Source: Dysgonomonas mossii (GTDB taxonomy: Bacteria > Bacteroidota > Bacteroidia > Bacteroidales > Dysgonomonadaceae). From it: a stretch of DNA of 64,000 bases. The first letter of the stretch is position 1, and every line of letters starts with the position of its first letter. The DNA is taken from assembly GCF_004569505.1 (NCBI RefSeq), contig NZ_SPPK01000001.1:558001-622000 (forward strand). The letters are read 5' to 3'. The position numbers were made by a program, and so were the translations under genes. The notes under the pieces are model-generated. The model had not been told where the DNA came from. It saw nothing but the letters and a program-made list of their open reading frames with translations, and ran no database searches. Shown here one piece after another: positions 1-6,713 of the stretch.

Positions 1-750
1 GGTAAGATCAGAAAATGTGAGGTCTACATAGAACTGATATTCCCATTCTCTGCCTATTATTGGTAGAGATTGTATCTTAGTCAAGTTGATGCCGTAGAAA
101 GAAAATACGGATAAAACTTTCGATAAGCTGCCTTCGCTATGTGGAGTTGTAAATACAATTGAAGATTTATTCAATACTTCTCCTTTTTGAAGTTCGTCTA
201 CCACCCACGGATTGGCTATAATAAGAAAGCGAGTAAAATTGTGCTTATTTGTCTCAATTCCCCTCGCTAAGATGTTTAGTCCATAAATTTCGGCCGCTTT
301 GGTGCTGCATATCGCAGCAGTGGTCGATAGATGTTTCTCTGCTACATCTTTTGCAGCCAAAGCCGTATCTTCATGCTCTATAATCCTAACACCCGGTAGT
401 GTATCCAGGAATTCTGTACATTGCATGAGTGCAATCGGATGCGATTCCACTTCTTTTATATCATGAATTGTTTGGCCGGGCAATGCCGCCAGACAATGAG
501 AGATGCGTTGTTTGTATTCTCCTGCTATAGGGAGTTTATTTTCTTTTAGCAGATCGTAGTTGCCCAGAAGGCTACCAGCTATAGTGTTCTCTATGGCTAT
601 AATCCCGATCGTATTCGGTTCTTTTTTGATTGTTGTGAAAATATCACGAAAAGTAATGCATGGAACAATTTCGACTTCTTCTCCGAAAAAATTCTCTGCG
701 GCTATCCCATGATATGCACCTAATCCTCCTTGTATCGCAACTCTTTTCAT
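1..750 (-). CDS. pheA: Prephenate dehydratase (P-protein), 3' end cut by window edge
   Basis: Converts prephenate to phenylpyruvate in cytosolic phenylalanine biosynthesis. The 250 visible residues begin MKRVAIQGGLGAYHGIAAEN. They contain the catalytic TRF triad (NFTRF, residues 171-175) and a C-terminal ACT domain starting near residue 197 (SSIVFTTPHSEGSLSKVL). The frame is still open at base 1. The ACT motif that is usually ESRP in feedback-inhibited enzymes reads QSLP here (about residues 227-230), so Phe binding may differ; that is inference. The ATG at 748-750 lies 11 bases beyond the U-tract of an attenuator, and the gene has its own promoter and leader peptide. No chorismate mutase domain is seen at the N-terminus. 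Confidence 0.93.
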   Translation of the reverse strand, partial: MKRVAIQGGLGAYHGIAAENFFGEEVEIVPCITFRDIFTTIKKEPNTIGIIAIENTIAGSLLGNYDLLKENKLPIAGEYKQRISHCLAALPGQTIHDIKEVESHPIALMQCTEFLDTLPGVRIIEHEDTALAAKDVAEKHLSTTAAICSTKAAEIYGLNILARGIETNKHNFTRFLIIANPWVVDELQKGEVLNKSSIVFTTPHSEGSLSKVLSVFSFYGINLTKIQSLPIIGREWEYQFYVDLTFSDLT

Positions 751-761
751 AAAATGTTATC

Positions 762-790
762 AAAAAAAAATCCCGTCATATTTGACAGGA
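762..790 (-). terminator. Attenuator terminator hairpin in the pheA leader
   Basis: Read on the minus strand, TCCTGTCA (790-783), loop AATA and TGACGGGA (778-771) form an 8-bp stem with one G-U pair. Nine U residues follow (770-762). The hairpin lies after the leader peptide and directly before the pheA start, so it can only act on pheA. Confidence 0.88.
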
Positions 791-845
791 TTCCATATAT
801 TCTTGTTGTTTTAATTCACTCCAAATTTCTCATACAAAATCCTGT
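785..845 (-). promoter_or_regulatory. Antiterminator pairing of the pheA attenuator
   Basis: On the minus strand, ACAGGATT (845-838), just after the leader-peptide stop, is perfectly complementary to AATCCTGT (792-785). The second segment shares TCCTGT with the 5' arm of the terminator, so the two helices exclude each other. A ribosome stalled on the Phe/Tyr codons would leave ACAGGATT free to pair and allow read-through. The pairing is seen in the sequence; the mechanism is inferred from classical attenuators. Confidence 0.75.
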
Positions 846-846
846 T

Positions 847-903
847 CTACTTTCTAAAGTAAAAGTAAAAAAAGAAAAAGTATGTATAAGAAAAAATATT
901 CAT
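847..903 (-). CDS. pheL: pheA leader peptide, 18 residues, Phe/Tyr rich
   Basis: ATG at 903-901 and TAG at 849-847 encode MNIFSYTYFFFFYFYFRK: 7 Phe and 4 Tyr in 18 residues, with ten of the eleven aromatic codons in the last two thirds. This is the composition expected of an attenuation leader sensing charged tRNA-Phe, and perhaps tRNA-Tyr. It lies about 20 bases downstream of the inferred transcription start and immediately before the antiterminator and terminator of pheA. No Shine-Dalgarno sequence is visible, which is normal in this phylum. The peptide is likely to have no function beyond being translated. Confidence 0.85.
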   Translation of the reverse strand: MNIFSYTYFFFFYFYFRK

Positions 904-932
904 TCTAACGCTTGTTGTTTTAAATGTGATTA

Positions 933-962
933 CAAAAGTAATATTTTTTTGAATATTGCAAG
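933..962 (-). promoter_or_regulatory. Putative promoter of the pheL-pheA transcript
   Basis: On the minus strand TACTTTTG (940-933) matches the Bacteroidota -7 consensus TAnnTTTG. An 18-base spacer separates it from CTTG (962-959), a weak -33 element. The expected start near 926 gives a short leader before the pheL ATG. Confidence 0.55.
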
Positions 963-1017
963 CATTTCATTCTTTTTTTATTCAGAAAATTGTAAAAATG
1001 AGGATTTATAGTTGTTA

Positions 1018-2115
1018 TTACCACTTTCCGTTTACGATTGTTTCACTTTTAAGTAGTGACGGATCAACTTTTACATATTTAATTTTTTCTCTGCGCCACG
1101 TGTATACTATGTGTATCATACCGTCTTCCCCTTGTATAACCGATGGGTAGGAATATTCCTTTATTGGCGAGTCTTCGAGAATGAGTGATGCTTTCCAGGT
1201 AATCCCATCGCCAGATAGAGCGACATTCAGCGGAGTACGAGCTTTATCCTTATATGCACTCTCTGATGCTGCTACATGATTGTAGACCATTAGTTGGCGT
1301 CCGTCTTTGAGTGTTACGGCATCCGTCCCCGAGTTGTTATTGGGTAAGTAGAGAGCTATAGGATCGCTCCATGTTTCTCCTTCATCTTTCGAAAAAGCGG
1401 ATATGATATGTTCGTTCTGAGAGCGACATACGATTTGCAATACATTATTGTTTAATGTTAATATACTTGGTTGAATAGTATTCCAAGGTTTGCTGTTGAT
1501 CGGAGATGTTTTTCTCCAAGTTTTTCCTCTGTCTTCGGTAAATTCCATGTGAACCTGCCAACCGTCATTCTCGGTACTCGATGCGCAAATTAGTTTGTTG
1601 CCAATCAGAATCGGTTTATTCTTTATTGGGCCCAGAAATCCTTCCGGTAGCGCTTCGGGTTTTGTCCATGTTTGTCCGTCATCGTATGAGCGGATTAAGT
1701 AACCTGTCCAATCTTGCACATTCTTTCCTATTTTATAAAACAATAGCAATTCGCCATCGGGATATTGAAATAAGACTGGGTTATAGCAGGCCTTTCTCAA
1801 AGTATCGCTCACGATGCCATCCGCTACCTTCACAGGCGGAGTCCATCCTGTTGCAGTATGACGAGAAGTATATATATTGACTTCGGGGTGTCCCTCGTAT
1901 TTTCCGCCAAAAAATGCCGTAATCAAACCCGACGGGGTTTCAGCAATTGTAGCTGCATGAACCGAGGGGAATTCAGCATAATCATAAATGAATTCATCCA
2001 CTAGGATGCCTTCTTTCCACTTCTGATTATCTGAACTTTGGGCTAAACAAGGGATGGTGAGTATACTCATTGTTACGATGAGTATACTATAAGCTCTGAG
2101 ATAGAATTTGTCCAT
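1018..2115 (-). CDS. Secreted sialidase-like (BNR/Asp-box) glycoside hydrolase
   Basis: 365 residues with an N-terminal signal peptide (cleavage probably after CLA-Q, near residue 25). The mature part is a BNR_2/sialidase-type six-bladed propeller. Asp-box motifs are visible: SYDDGQTWTKP, TEDRGKTWRK, SKDEGETWSDP and SGDGITWKAS. A proximal Arg region and FFGGKYEGHPEVNIY resemble the exo-sialidase-like family found in Bacteroidota polysaccharide loci. The substrate cannot be read from the sequence: sialic acid is possible, but several relatives act on plant or bacterial glycans. It follows phoH by 37 bases on the same strand, so it may be read from that transcript. No SusC/D pair is next to it. 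Confidence 0.8.
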   Translation of the reverse strand: MDKFYLRAYSILIVTMSILTIPCLAQSSDNQKWKEGILVDEFIYDYAEFPSVHAATIAETPSGLITAFFGGKYEGHPEVNIYTSRHTATGWTPPVKVADGIVSDTLRKACYNPVLFQYPDGELLLFYKIGKNVQDWTGYLIRSYDDGQTWTKPEALPEGFLGPIKNKPILIGNKLICASSTENDGWQVHMEFTEDRGKTWRKTSPINSKPWNTIQPSILTLNNNVLQIVCRSQNEHIISAFSKDEGETWSDPIALYLPNNNSGTDAVTLKDGRQLMVYNHVAASESAYKDKARTPLNVALSGDGITWKASLILEDSPIKEYSYPSVIQGEDGMIHIVYTWRREKIKYVKVDPSLLKSETIVNGKW

Positions 2116-2152
2116 TTATATTTCTTGAAATGTTATTTTTTTTAGATTGTTA

Positions 2153-3484
2153 TTACAATAATATACTAGCTATCTCCGATAGTTTACTTCTTTCTCCTTT
2201 TATCAGATTGACATGTGCGAAAATATCTTGTCCTGTCATTTTATCTATCATGTAAGCCAACCCATTTGACTGAGCATCAAGATAAGGAGAGTCGATCTGT
2301 TGTAAATCTCCAGCAAAAATCATTTTCGTTCCTTCACCTGCACGGGTTATAATGGTTTTTATTTCGTGAGGTGTCAGGTTTTGAGCTTCATCGATAATAC
2401 AGATCATCTCTGATAAACTTCGTCCACGGATATAAGCTAATGCTTCTATTTCCAGCTTCTTACTTGCCTGCATCGCTTCTATATTCTTGTACTCAGCACC
2501 ACCGTAAGGAATGTGATTTTTTATTACAGATAAATTGTCGAAAAGAGGCTGCATATAAGGCGCTATTTTTTGTTTTTCGTCACCGGGTAAGAATCCCAAT
2601 TCTTTGTTTCCTAATGCAACGATCGGGCGGGCGAGGAGTATCTGGTCAAAGTTTTCACTTTGTTTCAATGCTGAAGCTAAGGCGAGTAACGTTTTTCCTG
2701 TTCCAGCTTTTCCTGTAAGTGCTACTAATTTTATTTCGGGATCGGTCAGCACCTCCATTGCAAATGTTTGTTCCGCATTTCGAGGTTGTATGCCGTAACA
2801 AATCTGCTTGTCTATTTTCTTTATCTTTTTAGTAAACGGATTGTATCTGGAAAGCACACTTTTTTTACCATTCTTCATCACGAAACATTCATTGGCATTA
2901 ACCGAAGTTTCCAGATTGAACTGATCGAGATCAACACCGTTTGGATTTGCATACAGCTCATCGATAACCGAAGACTCCATATCCTTGAATGTTTTGTGCT
3001 GTCTTTCAAATAAAAAGATATCAGGAACTTTGTCATTTATATAATCTTCTGCCAGAAGCCCGATTGCACGAGCCTTCATTCGCAGGTTTATATCTTTGGT
3101 TACCAGTATGGTTTTTGTTTTGCTGTCACGCTCCGAGATGTCAAGAACAGATGATAATATACGATGATCGGGTATTCTCTCCGGAAAGATTTCAGTTATC
3201 CTTTCTTGAGATTTTATACTTGTATCAATAAAGAGATTGCCTAAACCGTTGCCTAGAGATATTCCTTTCGTAAATAAGTTGTCGTCTGTTATTGCATCGA
3301 GCTGGCGGAGAAATTCGCGGGCATTATAGTTAATCTGATCATTCCCTTTTTTGAACTTGTCCAGTTCTTCCAAAACTACAATGGGAATATATATGTCATT
3401 TTCTTCAAAATTATCTAAGCACCTGAAATCATGTAGTATTACATTTGTATCCAATACAAAGTTTTTCTTTTTGGCTTTTCCCAT
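2153..3484 (-). CDS. phoH: PIN domain-PhoH family ATPase (YlaK type)
   Basis: 443 residues. The N-terminal PIN ribonuclease-like domain (about 8-150) carries FVLDTNVIL and later acidic residues (TKDINLRMKA). The C-terminal PhoH P-loop domain (about 230-440) has Walker A LTGKAGTGKTLLA and Walker B ICIIDEAQNL. The fusion is a common bacterial RNA-metabolism protein, thought to couple ATPase or helicase activity to RNA cleavage. Its precise role is uncertain even in well-studied species. Divergent from kdsA across a 152-base gap. Confidence 0.93.
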   Translation of the reverse strand: MGKAKKKNFVLDTNVILHDFRCLDNFEENDIYIPIVVLEELDKFKKGNDQINYNAREFLRQLDAITDDNLFTKGISLGNGLGNLFIDTSIKSQERITEIFPERIPDHRILSSVLDISERDSKTKTILVTKDINLRMKARAIGLLAEDYINDKVPDIFLFERQHKTFKDMESSVIDELYANPNGVDLDQFNLETSVNANECFVMKNGKKSVLSRYNPFTKKIKKIDKQICYGIQPRNAEQTFAMEVLTDPEIKLVALTGKAGTGKTLLALASALKQSENFDQILLARPIVALGNKELGFLPGDEKQKIAPYMQPLFDNLSVIKNHIPYGGAEYKNIEAMQASKKLEIEALAYIRGRSLSEMICIIDEAQNLTPHEIKTIITRAGEGTKMIFAGDLQQIDSPYLDAQSNGLAYMIDKMTGQDIFAHVNLIKGERSKLSEIASILL

Positions 3485-3569
3485 AATTATTATGTTTTTT
3501 TATATAACAATAAAAATAGCTTAATTCCTTTAATATTGCTAATAAATAATATCAATGACAAACCTAAAA

Positions 3570-3601
3570 TTTCTGAAAATGGCAGAATGTTTGTACCTTT
3601 G
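3570..3601 (+). promoter_or_regulatory. Putative promoter of the kdsA operon
   Basis: TACCTTTG (3594-3601) is a full match to the -7 consensus TAnnTTTG. TTTC at 3570-3573 is a near -33 element with a 20-base spacer. The kdsA ATG follows 35 bases later. Confidence 0.55.
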
Positions 3602-3636
3602 AAGACTATTTTATCTAGTAATCAAACAAATAAAAA

Positions 3637-4431
3637 ATGAATATAGAGAACTTAAAAAATGATAATTTTTTCTTGCTAGCAGGACCATGTGTTATCGAAG
3701 GAGAAGAAATGGCACTTCGTATTGCAGAAAAAGTTAAAACTATAACAGATAGACTAAATATTCCCTATGTATTTAAGGGTTCCTATAAGAAAGCAAATCG
3801 ATCTCGTGTAGATTCTTTCACCGGGATTGGTGATGAGAAAGCTTTAAAGATACTTCGTAAGGTAGGTGAGACCTTTGGTATTCCTACCGTAACGGATATT
3901 CACGAGACTCATGAGGCTGCAATGGCCGCAGAATATGTTGATGTTTTGCAGATTCCGGCATTTCTTTGCCGTCAGACTGACTTGCTCATCGCAGCTGCCA
4001 AGACAGGTAAAATAGTAAACATAAAGAAAGGTCAGTTTCTGGCTCCGAATGGAATGCAGTTTGCAGCGCAGAAAGTATTGGATTCGGGAAATAAGAATGT
4101 AATCCTTACCGATCGTGGTACATCTTTTGGCTATTCTGATCTTGTGGTAGACTTTCGAGGAATACCTGAAATGAAAGAATTTGGTTTTCCTGTCGTATTG
4201 GATGCAACACACTGCCTGCAAAAGCCGAATCAGGCTTCAGGTGTAACAGGCGGGCAGCCAAAATTGATAGAAACGATGTGTAAAGCAGGTATAGCTACAG
4301 GTGTGGATGGATTGTTTATAGAAACACACTTCGATACAGCAAATGCTTTGTCGGACGGAGCTAATATGCTTCCGCTAGACCAGCTTGAAGGACTGATGGA
4401 GAAATTAGTAAGAATAAAAGCTGCGCTATAG
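3637..4431 (+). CDS. kdsA: 3-deoxy-8-phosphooctulonate synthase (KDO-8-P synthase)
   Basis: 264 residues, the normal family length. Condenses phosphoenolpyruvate with arabinose-5-phosphate to KDO-8-phosphate for lipopolysaccharide core synthesis, in the cytosol. Family signatures include FLLAGPCVIEG (residues 12-22), FKGSYKKANRSR, DVLQIPAFLCRQTDLL, NIKKGQFLAPNGMQ, DRGTSFGY and DATHCLQKPN. First gene of a close run: its TAG ends one base before the comB-like ATG. Confidence 0.97.
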   Translation: MNIENLKNDNFFLLAGPCVIEGEEMALRIAEKVKTITDRLNIPYVFKGSYKKANRSRVDSFTGIGDEKALKILRKVGETFGIPTVTDIHETHEAAMAAEYVDVLQIPAFLCRQTDLLIAAAKTGKIVNIKKGQFLAPNGMQFAAQKVLDSGNKNVILTDRGTSFGYSDLVVDFRGIPEMKEFGFPVVLDATHCLQKPNQASGVTGGQPKLIETMCKAGIATGVDGLFIETHFDTANALSDGANMLPLDQLEGLMEKLVRIKAAL

Positions 4432-5142
4432 ATGAAAGTTGATGTTTGTTTTTCTCCTGCTTTGTATCCTTACTATGCCGATAGCAATAACTATATTGTA
4501 GTAGTGGTTGATATATTCAGGGCTACTACAACCATGTTTGCTGCCCTGAAAAATGGAGCTAAGTGTATTATTCCGGTAGCTTCTATCGAAGAAGCCCAAC
4601 AATATAAAGCTAAAGGATACTTGGTTGGTGCAGAGCGGAATGTGAAACGTTGTGATTTTGCTGACTTTGGAAACTCACCGTTTGACTATACAGAGGACAA
4701 AGTAGAGGGTAAAGAAATTGTGTTTACAACGACAAACGGAACTCAGGCAATCGAAGCCGCTGCAAATGCAGATGTTTTGACTATCGGAGCTTTTTCGAAT
4801 ATAAGTGCATTGACTGATTTTTGCATACAAAAGCAAAAAGACGTAATGATACTCTGTGCGGGGTGGAATAATCGTTTTAATATTGAAGATACATTATTTG
4901 GTGGAGCTTTAGCCGATAGGTTGATGGCAAAAGGATATGCGTCTGCTTCAGATGCCACTCAGGTTGCTTTATCGATGTGGCAAGAGGCTAAGTCTGATTT
5001 GAGAGGCTATATTAATCGTACCGAACATATCAAGCGGCTTGAAGCAAATAACTTGCAAGATTCTGTTGAATACTGCTTAACTGTGGATACAGTAAATCTC
5101 GTTCCGTTGTATGATAATGTAAATAACGTTTTAAAGCTTTAA
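4432..5142 (+). CDS. comB: 2-phosphosulfolactate phosphatase family protein (ComB-like)
   Basis: 236 residues covering the ComB fold (PF04029-type): VVVVDIFRATTTMFAALKNG near the N-terminus, GAERNV, DFGNSPFDYT, TTTNGTQAIEAA and LCAGWNNRFNIEDTLFGGAL. ComB hydrolyses 2-phosphosulfolactate to sulfolactate in coenzyme M synthesis, but this lineage has no known coenzyme M and no comA homologue is visible nearby. The bacterial substrate is therefore open; a link to sulfonate or sulfonolipid metabolism is speculative. It starts directly after the kdsA stop, and the yraN start follows its stop by 7 bases, so the genes are translated from one message. Confidence 0.88.
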   Translation: MKVDVCFSPALYPYYADSNNYIVVVVDIFRATTTMFAALKNGAKCIIPVASIEEAQQYKAKGYLVGAERNVKRCDFADFGNSPFDYTEDKVEGKEIVFTTTNGTQAIEAAANADVLTIGAFSNISALTDFCIQKQKDVMILCAGWNNRFNIEDTLFGGALADRLMAKGYASASDATQVALSMWQEAKSDLRGYINRTEHIKRLEANNLQDSVEYCLTVDTVNLVPLYDNVNNVLKL

Positions 5143-5149
5143 GTAGTCT

Positions 5150-5515
5150 ATGGCTGAGCATAATGATCTTGGAAAAAAAGGTGAGGAGGCAGCAGTTAAT
5201 CTTCTTAAACAAAAGGGGTACAAGATCATTGAGCAAAATTGGACTTATGAGAAATACGAAATAGATATTATTGCTCGAAACGAAGAGTTTATTATTTTTG
5301 TAGAAGTAAAGACAAGAAGTAGTAATTATTGGGGACATCCGGAAGACGCAGTATCGAAACGGAAAATAAAAAGGATTGTAGAGGCAGCCGATTTCTATTT
5401 GAAGGAATTTAATATAGATTTACCGGCCCGCTTTGATGTTATTGCAGCAATTTGGACAGGACAAAAGTTCGAAATAGACCATATAGATGATGCATTTTTT
5501 GCGCCTATAAACTGA
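5150..5515 (+). CDS. yraN: YraN/UPF0102 family nuclease-like protein
   Basis: 121 residues, typical for UPF0102. The restriction-endonuclease-like core is visible: GKKGEEAAVNLLKQKGYKI, then EIDIIA and FVEVKTRSS, giving the E...D...ExK metal-binding pattern, then AVSKRKIKRI. Predicted Holliday-junction-resolvase-like fold, cytosolic; the cellular role is not established. Short gap after the ComB-like gene indicates co-transcription. Confidence 0.92.
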   Translation: MAEHNDLGKKGEEAAVNLLKQKGYKIIEQNWTYEKYEIDIIARNEEFIIFVEVKTRSSNYWGHPEDAVSKRKIKRIVEAADFYLKEFNIDLPARFDVIAAIWTGQKFEIDHIDDAFFAPIN

Positions 5516-5590
5516 TACCTCATTATTTGCGATCATCTGTATAAATTTAAGAAAATCTTATTTGAAGGACAAGATCTAATAAATCAGAAA

Positions 5591-5962
5591 ATGAATATAG
5601 AAGAAGCGCGCGAAGCCTGTATTGCTATAAAAGGAGGGACAGAGACATTTCCTTTTGGGGAGGATGTCTTAGTTTACAAGATCATGGATAAGATGTATGC
5701 TTATATGGCGTTGGATAGTAAAGATGGAGAATTTTGGCTTAACCTCAAGTGTGATCCGGAGAAAGCTATCGAGCTGCGTGAACAGTATACGGGAATAAAA
5801 CCCGGATTTCATTCTAATAAAAAATATTGGAATACAGTTGTTCTTGATAGCGATGTGCCTGATAAACTTATTAAAGAATTGATTCTTCACTCAGTAGAAG
5901 AAGTCATAAAGAAACTACCCAAAGTAAAACAAACAGAATATAATAACTTACCAAATAGTTGA
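5591..5962 (+). CDS. MmcQ/YjbR family protein
   Basis: 123 residues. The family pattern is clear: MNIEEAREACIAIKGGTETFPFG at the N-terminus (conserved phenylalanine-proline-phenylalanine), VYKIMDKMYAYM, LNLKCDPEKAIELRE, GFHSNKKYWNTVVLD and a C-terminal HSVEEVIKKLPK. The double-wing fold resembles DNA-binding proteins, but the function is unknown. Its stop TGA overlaps the probable TTG start of birA, so translation is likely coupled. Confidence 0.88.
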   Translation: MNIEEAREACIAIKGGTETFPFGEDVLVYKIMDKMYAYMALDSKDGEFWLNLKCDPEKAIELREQYTGIKPGFHSNKKYWNTVVLDSDVPDKLIKELILHSVEEVIKKLPKVKQTEYNNLPNS

Positions 5963-6699
5963 CGACTGTGCCTGAGATAATTTACATTAGCGAGACTAAC
6001 TCGACTAATAATTATTTAAAAGAACTACTCCAGACACAGAATGTTGATGAAGGTACTGTCGTTTGGGCAGATTTTCAGTCGGCAGGGAAAGGTCAGCGAG
6101 GGAATGGCTGGGAGTCGGAAGCGGGAAAAAATATTCTTTTTAGTATTGTCTTGTTCCCTGGCTTTATAAAAGCGGGAGAGCAATTTATACTATCACAGAT
6201 TGTATCTCTAGCCGTAGCAAATTGTCTGCAAGAATATACAGAGGGTATATCTATAAAATGGCCTAACGATATCTATTGGAATGAAAAGAAAATATGTGGT
6301 ATCCTATTAGAAAACACTATTCTCGAAGATAATATAGGTCATTCTGTTGCGGGTATTGGCATTAATATCAATCAGGAAAATTTCAGAAGCGAAGCTCCGA
6401 ATCCTGTATCTCTGAAACAGATAACTAACAGAGACTATAATCTTGAGGAAATACTAAAGACTGTTGTTGATAATATCAATGCGTACTACCAGCAAATAAA
6501 GATTGGCAAGACCGATTTTCTGATAAAACAATATAAAGAGTCTCTTTTCAGGAAAGATGGTTATCATCTATACAATGATGGAATATCGGATTTCCTTGCC
6601 CGAATACAAGATGTCGATTCTTCGGGACTCCTTATTTTAAAAACGAAAGAAGGTGAAGAAAGACATTTTGCCTTTAAAGAAGTTAAATATATCATATAA
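5959..6699 (+). CDS. birA: Biotin--[acetyl-CoA-carboxylase] ligase
   Basis: 246 residues. Attaches biotin to the carboxyl-carrier domains of biotin enzymes. Visible motifs: SETNSTNNYLKELL, the adenylate-binding QSAGKGQRGNGWESEAGKN (GRGRxG-like loop), SIKWPNDIYWNEKKICGIL and VAGIGININQ. No N-terminal winged helix, so it is a mono-functional ligase and not a BirA-type repressor. The start is TTG at 5959 (overlapping the previous TGA) or GTG at 5968; no ATG is available before the conserved core. Confidence 0.95.
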   Translation: MTTVPEIIYISETNSTNNYLKELLQTQNVDEGTVVWADFQSAGKGQRGNGWESEAGKNILFSIVLFPGFIKAGEQFILSQIVSLAVANCLQEYTEGISIKWPNDIYWNEKKICGILLENTILEDNIGHSVAGIGININQENFRSEAPNPVSLKQITNRDYNLEEILKTVVDNINAYYQQIKIGKTDFLIKQYKESLFRKDGYHLYNDGISDFLARIQDVDSSGLLILKTKEGEERHFAFKEVKYII

Positions 6700-6713
6700 G
6701 AACACATATACTT

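Noticed and set aside
730..1011. 93-codon plus-strand frame over the pheA leader
   Set aside because: It is the complement of the attenuator and leader peptide; the minus-strand reading explains the sequence.
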